A stretch of DNA of 64,000 nucleotides from Colletotrichum lupini. Its lineage: Eukaryota > Ascomycota > Sordariomycetes > Glomerellales > Glomerellaceae. A program made the translations under genes and the position numbers. The stretch's first letter is position 1, and every line of letters starts with the position of its first letter. The stretch is taken from assembly GCF_023278565.1 (NCBI RefSeq), contig NC_064675.1:1550001-1614000 (forward strand), given 5' to 3'. This document shows, piece by piece, positions 21,701 to 31,993 of this stretch. The notes below the pieces were generated by a model. It saw only the letters and a list, made by a program, of their open reading frames with translations. It searched no databases and was not told the origin of the DNA.

Positions 21701-23796
21701 CAGTGCTCGCGGTTCAGGAGGCTGGTGGTGGCCCTGTTGTGCCGTTATTCCAAGGTTGAAGGGCATGGTGTTGATGGAGACGGTGTTTTCACTCCCTCTT
21801 TTTTGGTGGAGAGATGACGGTAGGCGACGGGAAGGCCGGAAATAACATGGCGCGTTCTTTTCTCTGCCGATGTCTGCTCTGATGTCTGCATTTGATGGAG
21901 AAACTTGGAAAGACGTCTAACAGCACTGTTGCTGGTAGGCTATGGGTGGGAGTTGCCGTCGTATTGGACCAAGGCAGGTACAAGTCACGATGGATCATGT
22001 TCATGGAGCATTGCGGGAAGGTGTCGTAATGCGGTCTTAGTAACTGCTCGGACGTTGCCGACCCCCTTTTTCGCTCACTCTTTTACTATGTAATTACCCT
22101 ACGGAGCAATCACCTAGCATTATGTTTGCCTTGCATAGAGGTCTCCATAGATGATGACAAGCTCGGAGGAAAGATCGTGAGATGCCCTGATCTTGATGAG
22201 CAGCAACGAGGCAGAGAGAAGATTGGGAGAGGCATTGCAGATGGTGATTCATCCTGGCCAGTGCCAACCCGTGCACTTTGGTCGCCGATGCTCTTTTGAG
22301 ATGATCGTGCCTGCCTCACTTCGCGCGATCTGAAGCATTGGCCATCTCGCAGATGCAGACACCTCCTGTGCTCCTTCCTGCCTTCACACCGGTACCTACC
22401 CGACTTCCTCATTTTAGTACCTAACCTATGGCGTGTACGGATAGCACCTTCCATTGAGTGCCAAAGTGTCTCTCGTCTCGTGTTGCAGCCCCGTGCTTCC
22501 GCGGAAAGAAGGCGAGACAGAGCACCTGCCTTGTCCAACTTTGAGTGGTCCCGGTGGTTGACGATTGAGAAAGCCAAAATGCAACTTGGGATGAAGAAGG
22601 TGCGAGTGCGTTTCGTGCTACCTAAGGTAAGTGAAGGCAGGTGCACTTGGGCGGACTTTCCACCACTTCATCTCAGATTCCCAGATCTTTCCGCCGCCCT
22701 TCACCAATGCGGCCGGTGTATCTCCGACGCTTCGTTAATCTTCTTTCCGTCTCTTCCATTCAAGCTTCCCACCCAACTCCAAATGCCTCAACATCCATCT
22801 CACTTTGCTGATACTCAACCTTCCACAGTACTGGCGACGCATCCGGTCTATCTTCTCCGGCTACCGAAGGTATTCCCCTCCGATGACGGAACTTTGATCC
22901 AGCTTTGATCCAGCTTCGCGGAGCTGGCTGCCGCTGGGCTTGACACTGAGACCCCCCAACCCAAATGACCCTGCCATGTGTCTGTGCTCCGCCGTTCTCG
23001 TTGCTTCTTCTAACCATTCTGTACATGGCAGTCGCGCATCTCCCGCTTCAAAGAATTGACTTGACTGCCCGCCTCCAGGCGCATGCAGAATCCGAGACGG
23101 CTCTTTCGACACCCATCCCTCCGGTAGCAGCGCCAATGTGCTTTTCGATCTGTTGCAACTTGAACACTCAACCGGCGGGAGAGAGACACGGGGTCATGGA
23201 AGTGGCAGCAACGCGGCCTCATTGCTGTATCATCATTAGACATCATCGACGTCGTCGGTCACGGCATTTCTTCCCATGAGCAACTCCATGTGTGCCACAC
23301 CGACGTCCATCTGTATTCGTAGGCACGAATAATAGCGTACCTACACTACTGCGTACCCGTCCGCATCCACTGGATATCCCGGCCAACCCACACGCTTGCA
23401 GCAAGCATATCCAGGCGCGTTGGATCCTTTCCTTTGCACCCCTGGCCCCGGTTCGCCTTTACGTCCCCTCACTCCTCTAGCCAGTCTTCTGTCCGGCCCT
23501 AAACCAAAGGCAACGCCGCAACAACAACGTCCCCTGCCCTTCCCAGCCCAGAAAGACGAGGACACACGCACATCTCAAGGCTCAACCCCTACCGCACGGT
23601 AACTGCCACACTACCTAATACGGGCCCCCTCGCCCTGGTCGTGTGTCTGTTGCTGTTGCTTGCCAGAGAGCCCAGACGTCGTCGTTATCCCCATAATCGC
23701 CCCCCCTTACCCTTCAAGCAGAGGCAGTCGGGAGGAGAGAGAATAAAAAAATAGTGGCACGCGCGCCAACGAAAAGCTGACCGACTGGGCTGGACT
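18784..23796. other. Five-kilobase region without a recognisable gene
   Basis: Base composition is ordinary (not RIP-depleted), but no frame on either strand shows a known motif or a convincing exon series. The longest frames (142 codons at 22480-22908 and 178 codons at 22110-22646, minus) overlap each other on opposite strands and are unlike proteins. From about 22700 the plus strand becomes C/T-rich, as in leaders and promoters. Because the transposon at 23797-27765 interrupts this C/T-rich zone, the zone may once have been continuous with the leader of the FHA-RING gene at 29113. Confidence 0.5.
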
Positions 23797-23830
23797 ACGG
23801 CAGACTGCAAGAGGCACTCTGCCAAAACCG
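23797..23830 (+). repeat. Left terminal inverted repeat
   Basis: GC-containing end of the degraded element. It pairs with the minus strand of 27732-27765, with mismatches at positions 12 (G/A) and 25 (T/C). Both differences are transitions, as RIP would produce. Confidence 0.85.
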
Positions 23831-25806
23831 TTCTTTCCAATAGACCTACGGCTACTATAAATTTAAAGCATCAATAGCGCGACTTTCTTATATATATAAA
23901 TAAATATTATAATAAATCCCGTATATTATTATAAGGAATTGCTTATAACTATAAGTAATAGTAGTTATATAAGGGTAGTTATGCTACTTAGTAAAAGTAG
24001 AGTAGCTAAGGAGTATATCCTCCTTATTAATTTCTATTACTAATTAATTTCCTTTTCTTTTTAACTAACTTAATATTCCTTAAATAAGGTAAGTAATCTA
24101 CTTATACCCCTATAGTTACTTATTAATAATTATATTTCGCTTTATTATACTTTATACCCTTTTTTACTTTACTTTTATTATTATTACTTAATTATTTATT
24201 TTAGTATTCTACCTTTACTAGCTACTCGGGCAGTTCTCAATATCGATTACACGGTATTAATACATAGTATTAGTAAATACTCACACTATTTTAATAAACT
24301 ATTTTTTTTGTATTTTCTACCTTTTTAACTTTCCTTTTTATAAAGTTCACAACTACGGATTATTAACGGACGGCGATGTTAAGCACCCGACGCTATAATT
24401 ATTATATATATCTTTATAGTTTTTAGTACTAAAATTATAAAGCGAACTTTCGAACGTTAACTTATAAAATAGGACTTATAACGAGAAGAGCGTACGGTCT
24501 TTTCTAAGGATCTATTAATTTATATTTAAAAATTATTTTTTTAATAATACTTAAATAATAAAAATATCCTTTTTTAATTCTAATTTAAAGGATTTATAAT
24601 TACGGCTATAGGATTATTAATATTTTATTAATAGAATTAGCTTTAATAACGATAAATATTAAAATAGCTCGTAATTATATAATAATAATTAAAAGAGTTC
24701 TTTTTTAGTATATTAGAAGTTACTTACCGTACTAAAGGGTATAATAGAGAGTATTTTTATATATAGGTTCGCTAATAAGCTTATATTATTAGCTAAGATA
24801 AACTTTACTTTATATATTATAAAATATTTTTATAATAAGTTTAAAATTAGTTAAATAAGATAAGGTACTATTATAAAAGGTTCATAACTCCTAGATTAAA
24901 TTATATTTAGTTTTTAAATATATATAATAAGCTTTTATTATTTAGATTTAAAATCTATATTAATATTAATACTTATTCGTAGTTTATTATATAGTTCCAT
25001 ATAAGGGTTTTTATTTATACGTCCCGGAATATACTTATATAATATCTTATTATTATTTAATAATAGGGATTTATATTATTATAAGTTCGTTTAGACTAAG
25101 GGAAAGAAACCGTTCTTATATTTAGTATTTATTACTACTTTTTATAATACTATTTAATAATAAAAAGTCTAATTATATTCTATAATTATTAGATTTTTAG
25201 TAAAAGTATTTATAATATTAAGATTAAGAGTGAGTAGAATTGTTTATATTAAAATAAATTAATATATTAGTAAGTAAGTAATATATATCTTAGTATATAT
25301 AAGTATACTTACGTTTATAAAAATACTTCTAACTACTTAAGTTCTAAGGGCTATTTTATATAAATATACTCTTTAACTAGATTATACTTCTATTTACGTA
25401 TATATTACTAATTCGTTCTAATTTTATTAACTTTATATAAATTTAGAACTCTTATCGAATTTATTATTAAAAAGGTCGCCCTTACGTTATTTTTAGTTAG
25501 TTATAGTAACTATATTATTAACTTACGTTACGAACCGTATAAGACTTTATATAGCTAATTAACTAAGACTAGGTTTAATAATTATTAAATGCTATTTAGA
25601 ATAGTAATAATTTAAATATATATTTTCCTTAAGCTACTTTATAAATTTATATTTTAATTATTAAGGGCTCCCTAACTATATTAACTAAAAGTACGAAGTT
25701 TAGCGAGGCTAATTATCCTTATTTTAAAGCGTATTAATATTTTCGTATTCGTTTAAAGTAATATATATATAATAAGCTCTAACTAAAAGTTATTTTATTT
25801 AATAAA

Positions 25807-26335
25807 TGTTACGAAGGTAACTTTGTTTACCTTATTATTCGCCTTATTATCAATATTACGTAAGCAAACTATATACCATATTAATCTACGATTTCTGTAG
25901 ATTATTATAGATATTGATTATGTAAGCAATACTGCTTATATAAGCTTACGTGAGCAATGGAAAGTACTGGAAGGTAACTGAATAATCTGGAATTTACTCG
26001 AGGCGGAATTACGTACTACGATTACGCATTCACTTACGTATACGCTTATTAATTATATCATAATTAATAAGCAATGGAATATTCTAGTAGGAGGTTTTTA
26101 TGCCTATATGTAGGCGTGTATTTACCTACCTAGACCTTTCGTTAAGCAAGCAACTTCTCATATAGTAATTCAACTATATTACTCTCTTTACTACAAAAAC
26201 CTCTTTTATATACGCTTATTTCCCCTATATTCATATATTCTTGCTTCTATATGAATATTTACTTTTTATATTCTGTATAAGAATATCCCGCATTACCTCG
26301 TTAAAGCTATACGTGCTAGAATAAACTATAAGGCA
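25807..26335. repeat. Island of near-normal sequence inside the RIP block, candidate younger insertion or solo LTR
   Basis: Unlike the sequence on both sides, this roughly 500-base segment contains many CA and TG dinucleotides (gtaagcaa, gatttctgtag, gagcaatggaaagtactgg). It is therefore far less mutated. It begins with TGTTACG, an LTR-like start, and includes TATA-like words and a perfect 13-base inverted repeat with a 3-base loop at 26044-26072. I could not define the right boundary or a target duplication, so the LTR identity is a guess. Confidence 0.4.
26044..26072. repeat. Perfect 13-base inverted repeat (hairpin)
   Basis: The arms 26044-26056 and 26060-26072 are exact reverse complements around a 3-base loop (ATC). 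The stem is AT-rich with G-C pairs at its base. It lies within the less mutated island of the RIP block. Confidence 0.9.
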
Positions 26336-27731
26336 GTATTATATAAGTTAAGTAGAGATTAGAAGATTTTAAAATTAATCTTAGAGCATTAAATAGCTTC
26401 GTAATTACGAGTAATACTAAGAATAAAGAGGAATTATAAATATAATTATAGTTTATTCTAAACTATTTACTAACGAGAATACTCGTTTCTATCTTTATAA
26501 TATACTAAGTTATTTATTATTATAAACTTTATTTTTTTATTAAACTACTATAATTTTATCTTTTTTATTATTTTTATCCTTTTTAACCTTTTTCTTAGCC
26601 TTTATTTCTTTTTTAACGATTTCCTTTTTTTACTTAACTAATAATTCCTTTTTAATCTTTATTATTAGTTTAATACTAATACTTATTAAAAGCCGTGTTT
26701 TTAAAATATTTCTATACGTCGTTTTACTTAAAGTTTTAATTATAATTAGCTTTATACGACCTTTTCCCTTTTTTATTAGCTAAGGTTTAATAACTAACGA
26801 CTTAATTCTAGTTTAAAAAATAATAAAAAGTTAGTAATTATCTTTTTTATATAAGATTATAATTTTAAAAAGGAATCTCTCTAAACTTATAGCTTTATAT
26901 ACTACTTTATAGTACTTTAAAATATCGTAAGGATTTTTTATATTAATTAGAAATATTATTTACTTTCTTAAAAGAATTTATTAGTTTATTATAAAATATA
27001 AAATAATAGATCGTATTATATTTTAATATAAAATAAACGTTAAGAAGTAATTAAACTAAACTTTTTTAATAAACTTCTTAATAACTTAGATATTAGTATA
27101 AGTCGTTATTTAGAAACTATTAAGTTTATTTTTAAAAAAGGGTGTGTTATATAATATAATAAAAACATTAATTATTAGCGATTATTTTAGCTCTTTTTTT
27201 ATTTATTAAATACTTTACTCTTGCTCTTTTAAGCTTATAAAAAGAGATTTTATTAATATCGAGGCTTATACGTTTATATATTCTTATTATATAAAAAGGG
27301 CAGAGCTTATATAAATATTATTATTAATCGGTCGTTTTAAAATAGCTTTATAAAGAGGTATTATAAGGTTAATTAGTTTATTAATATTTTATATAAAAAT
27401 TAAAAATTATTATAAATTTAAATTATAATATTTATAAGCGAGCTATTAATTTAATAACTTAAGTAAAGAGTAATTTTTATTTATAAAAAAGTAAAAAGTA
27501 GTAATTATTTTTATAATAAAGTTATAGAAAAAAGAAAAACTTTTATATTAGGGTATAATATTATACGATTTTATATATTATTATACGGTTTAATATATTA
27601 TAAAATTAAAGTATTTCTTAAGCTATAAATCTCTATAACCCCTATTTATAAGTTATTATACTAATCTAGACCTTATTCTAAGTAATAGGGTAACTGTAAA
27701 ATACGATTTCTACTTTAATATATGAAAAAAG

Positions 27732-27765
27732 TGTTTTGGCGGAGTGCCTCTTGTAGTCTGCCGTA
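27732..27765 (-). repeat. Right terminal inverted repeat
   Basis: Partner of the left terminal repeat. It ends with CTGCCGTA, followed by TGGAC, which also precedes the left end. Confidence 0.85.
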
Positions 27766-29112
27766 TGGACCCCGACTTGTTCTCTTTACGTCCAAGTAGC
27801 CGACCTGGACGATTGCACTTCGTACCAGTTCAAGTTCCCACTGCCCAGCTGCCCTGTCCTTGAGGCCCTTGCTTCATCGCCAGGCCCAGCATCGAGACCA
27901 ATTCTTCTCTTCTTTGGCTTGCGTCCCACCTAAGGTACGGTCCTCTGTACGAAGCACTCTATCTGTAGTCTACAGTACTCCGTACGGATACACCTAAAGC
28001 TAGTCGTCTCGTGTCTCCCGCCCCCCCATCGTGCCCTGCCCAGGCACTTCCATCAAGGACCACCACAAGTACCTTTTCTTTGGCCTGGCCACTTTCTTTC
28101 GTCCAACCTCACCGTCCACGGCCGCGGCGCACTGCTTTCACGCCTAGTCCATCTGGCTGTCCGGGCTCTTCCTTTAGCCACTTGACCCAACTGGGACTGA
28201 CACTGACGATTACGACGAGCAACAAGAAGAAGTCGACGCCCGTCCTTCTTGGCTCCAAAGCCGAAATACTGACCCTTTCCCCAATCCAGCCGAGCACCAC
28301 AGACATTCAAGCATCCTTCACTTGCAACTTTCTCCCAGGTCCAACTTTCCAAGGCCTTGCCGCTTCTTGTCCAGACTAAAAAAACCGTCTTCCCCAGGTC
28401 CATTTTCTGATCTCGGGCGTAATCTGCTTTTTCTTGGTCCATAATACCATTCATCTCTCTCATCTCTTACCCTCGGACCTTACCTCCCATCACCCTCCCG
28501 TCTTGACGATTCCTCCTTGGTCATTTTCGTCCCTTTGGTCCCTCTGTCCAACCTCGCCTTGCCTCGCTGGATCACGCCTTGACAGACAGGAACTCGGAAT
28601 ACAGAGTACGGAGTCGGAGAGAGCACCGGTAGATTGCTTTCCAGACAGGATCCAGCGACATTCCAAGCAAACACAAGCCGTCTAGACGCCCTCCACTCCC
28701 TCTCCCATCCCTCTCTCTTTCTCTTATTCCACCCCTTCACCACATTCTTCCCATAGCTTCTTTGACGCCCTCACTCTCTATTTGCACCCCAAGAGAGACA
28801 CCCCCAACAAGGCAGTCCACAATCCCGTTCTCCAAGGGACAGGCAAAAGCCAAAAAAACCAAGCAAAACAGGTCACTCAGACAAGTCCGCCGACGCCCAG
28901 TGATTCAGCCAGCTAGTCAGCCAGACCGCCAGCCGAAACCCACGAGTCGAGAGCCGGCACCATTGCGACACTACCGCCTGATTTCCAGACGGATTCTAAC
29001 CCTGCGGCGGCCACTACTGCTTATTGCACCCACCGCCAAAAACAGTACAGCCTAACAAACACCAACCCATTCTTCTATCCTCCCAGGCTCCCCCTCCCCC
29101 CTCGAGGCGCAA
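27766..29112. other. Promoter and long C/T-rich leader of the FHA-RING gene
   Basis: The plus strand is persistently rich in C and T with frequent cttcc, ccctc and cttttc tracts up to the ATG at 29113. This suggests a long 5' untranslated leader. A 122-codon frame at 28011-28379 has a biased, low-complexity translation and is probably not a gene, although it could act as an upstream open frame. The transposon ends 1.35 kb upstream of the start codon. Confidence 0.5.
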
Positions 29113-31101
29113 ATGTTTACACAACCAGTCGCATCGCCACCGACCGTGGGCCCCGTGCCGACGTCTGTCACCAATCCCGCTTCACCCTCAACACGATCCA
29201 GTCGCCTGAGAGGCCTCAGTTATCTCCGCAGCTACACTCAAAATCATATTTTGTCCCGAGAACATAGTAGCCAGGGCTCTAACTCTCCAACATCAAACTC
29301 GCATTCTCACGTCGCCGCCCACTCCCACTTTCACCACAACACCGGCACCAGCCCGCACTCTCAGACCCAAACTCAAACTCAAAATCAAAACCACCACAGC
29401 AGTCGTTCAGGTTCTAGTCGCCCAACCCCCGGTCTGCAGCGTTCGCTCAGCTATTCGCCTACTTCAACCCCTCGTCGCTCCGACACCGACGCCCATTTGA
29501 ACCCTCTGTCGCTCGTCGCCTCACTACAGGAGTCACCATCATCGTCAACTTCCTCCGCCAACAGGGCTTCCACCACGCCCTCTTCGCCTGCCATCGAGCG
29601 CCCGCCAGTGGATGCACTCCCCTCTATTCTCGACGACGTCATTGCCAGCGGCAGCACCAGCAGCCACATACGGCAGCAATCTGACCAGCAGCCGCAGTCG
29701 ACCAACGACGCTGAAGCCGCGAACATGACGAGAGCACGCGCCTCTACCACGGGCGATGCCCCTGTCGCAGCCACCCCCGCGCCCGAAAATCTACCTTCGA
29801 TCCGATTTTCTGCCTACTATGACCCGCGCGCGACACGTCCCAGCCTGACCTTCCCTCCAGTCTCGAGAACGCTGCCCTCGAACGGCGACATCATAAGGGT
29901 CGGCCGCTACTCTGAGCGGGATAATCAGCCTAGCATCCCCAACAACACCCCTTCGGCCGCGCCCGTTGGGTTCAAGAGCAAAGTTGTCAGCCGCCGTCAT
30001 TGCGAATTTTGGTATGACGAAGGTAAATGGTACATCAAGGATGTCAAGAGCTCGTCCGGCACCTTCCTCAACCACATTCGACTTAGCCCTCCGGGAACGG
30101 AATCAAAGCCATTTCCCGTCAACGATGGAGACATTGTGCAGCTCGGCATAGATTTCAAAGGCGGCGAGGAAATGATCTTCCGCTGCGTCAAGATGAGGCT
30201 AGAGCTGAACAGAGGCTGGCAGAACAAGTTGAACACGTTCAAGTAAGTTGAACCAATTTCGACCGTATCCGTCCTTACGCTTACATCATGCAGCATGGCG
30301 ACGCACAAGCGCTTGCGGAACATGACTGCAGCCAACTCGGCGAATTCTTCGACGCAGGACTGCTCAATTTGTCTCAACTCTATCGCGGTATGTAGCCGCC
30401 GTGTGAACGGATCCCCACATTCCTTGCGGGCAAGCAAGCTAATTGTCTTGTAGCCGTGCCAGTGCTTGTTCGTGGCGCCTTGCTCGCATACCTGGCACTT
30501 CAAGTGCATCCGGTCTCTACTGAATTCTCCCCAATACCCCATCTTTGTCTGTCCAAACTGCCGTATGGCTGCCGACCTCGAAGCGGATATTGAGGACCCT
30601 GAGGAGGATTGGGAGCAGATGGAGGAAGATGAGGAGCCCGAACAAAAACAACAGAAGCAGGAGGAGAAGGAGACTCCTGCGACTGTCCCGACCGCGCCCC
30701 TGGCAGCTCCCGCAGCCGTGGTAAGCTCGAGACCTCAGCTCCCCGAAATTGGCACCGACGATGATGCCATGGACGACTTCACGGTGGCCTTGGACCGCGC
30801 CAGAACCGTCGCCGAAGCTCCAGAAGCAGCGCCAAGAACTGTGGCACCCCATACATCCATCCCACCTGTTCCGATCCCAGCAGTCGGCTTAGCCCAGACA
30901 ACTGCACCGCGAAGCGTTCGAGATACACGCACTCCCTCACCCATTGGTAACCACTTGGTCAACGCTACTGAAGGTCCTATTACCCCGCGTAATGATGCTG
31001 GGCCATGGGTCTTTGACGGTAGTGCAGGGCGTCGTGCTGCCGAGGCATCGAGTGGAATGCGAAGCCTTGATGCTGCCGCCGAGATGGAAGTTGACCGGTA
31101 G
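29113..31101 (+). CDS. DMA1: FHA-RING E3 ubiquitin ligase (Dma1/Chfr type)
   Basis: Three exons, 29113-30242, 30294-30387 and 30454-31101, give 623 residues. Residues 1-210 are disordered and rich in Ser, Pro, His and Gln (for example QTQTQTQNQNHH). An FHA domain occupies about 225-370, with the conserved DIIRVGR, SRRHCEFWY and VKSSSGTFLN blocks that bind phosphothreonine. A RING-H2 follows; its zinc ligands are C400, C403, C418, H420, H423, C426, C441 and C444. It is split by two introns, so none of the exons alone shows it. The end of the protein is acidic and then Pro/Ala-rich. Dma1/Dma2 and Chfr are FHA-RING ligases that delay mitotic exit and cytokinesis when the spindle is faulty; the role here is inferred from the domain order. 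Confidence 0.93.
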
Positions 31102-31993
31102 AGCCGGTACAGACGTTTACGCAGAGGCATGGCAGGGAGAGATCGAACTACCGGCCTGAAGCACAGGTCAAGTTCTGTCTCCCAGGCATAGAGTGACGCA
31201 CCCTCACGGAAACGCATGCGTCAAATACGAAGACGGCAAGAGACGGAGAGGAGAAACGCGTTATAAGTTGCGCAGGATTCAGTGAATAAGTTGCATGAGC
31301 GAAGGCGTGGAACGGTGTATGGCGTTTGAATGCATTGTGGGTCGCTGTATGCTAGCCACAGCGAAGCAGAGCTATGGTGTTATTTCTCGACCCGGTTTAC
31401 GGAGGCGGGCTCAATGGAAAGGCTGGCATTTTCTACTTCAGTTACGACAGCGGCTTCTACATGAATCAGGGAGATTCGCAAGCCAGGAGACGGATTCATA
31501 GCATTCTTCTAATACAGAGTTGACGAGCGTTTAATACTCGCCTGATTAGCACAAGACGTGAAAATGAGCGACTGGGTTACGATCCTCTGAGAAATTACAA
31601 CTTCGCATCTGCCGTATCTTAATGGCTTACTAGCCAACGTGTGCAAATCTTTTTCAGTGAATTGGATTGTGTGTTGAGCAGTGCTTACGAGATCTCCGAG
31701 CCATGAGACGCAATTCGCGGAATACGAGCGACGCGGCTCCCAAATGACGTCTCCTTGCTAGATGCATCGTCTGCAATTTAATTGGCCAAGTGCGATACCC
31801 CACAAAGACCGACTTTACCGGGACGATAAGGCGATAAGGAGCACCAAGAATTGGATGCGTCAACTCCCGTGAGCACCGAACTTTTCCATAGCCTCGCCAT
31901 CGTGCACCATCAACCAACGACCGCCAGGGACCACCATTGATCGCACATAAGCCGACCGATCACCCGGTGTACACATCAAAGACCTCACACACG
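31102..31993. other. Intergenic region
   Basis: Contains the 3' end of the FHA-RING gene and the promoter of the MPP alpha gene. No gene is recognised. The frames here are short and lack motifs. Confidence 0.5.

Larger units (their letters stand above)
23797..27765. mobile_element. RIP-degraded DNA transposon-like element with terminal inverted repeats
   Basis: The two ends are inverted copies of each other. The left end begins TACGGCAGACTGCAAGAGG at 23797. The right end, read on the minus strand from 27765, begins TACGGCAGACTACAAGAGG. The match runs for about 33 bases with two mismatches and then fades. The word TGGAC directly flanks both ends (23792-23796 and 27766-27770). This could be a 5-base target duplication; alternatively the outermost TA is the duplication, as in Tc1/mariner elements. 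The interior of about 3.9 kb is extremely AT-rich with CA and TG almost absent, the mark of RIP, and has no open frame, so the transposase cannot be read. It is not active. The superfamily is not assigned. Confidence 0.8.

Noticed and set aside
22110..22908. Overlapping open frames of 178 (minus) and 142 (plus) codons
   Set aside because: Opposite-strand frames of similar length over the same DNA, with no motifs or splice partners; more likely chance in promoter-like DNA.
23880..27700. AT-rich blocks as possible mitochondrial insert or centromere
   Set aside because: Near absence of CA and TG with retained CG, plus clear transposon termini, fits RIP of mobile elements better. No mitochondrial genes are readable and the block is too short for a typical regional centromere.
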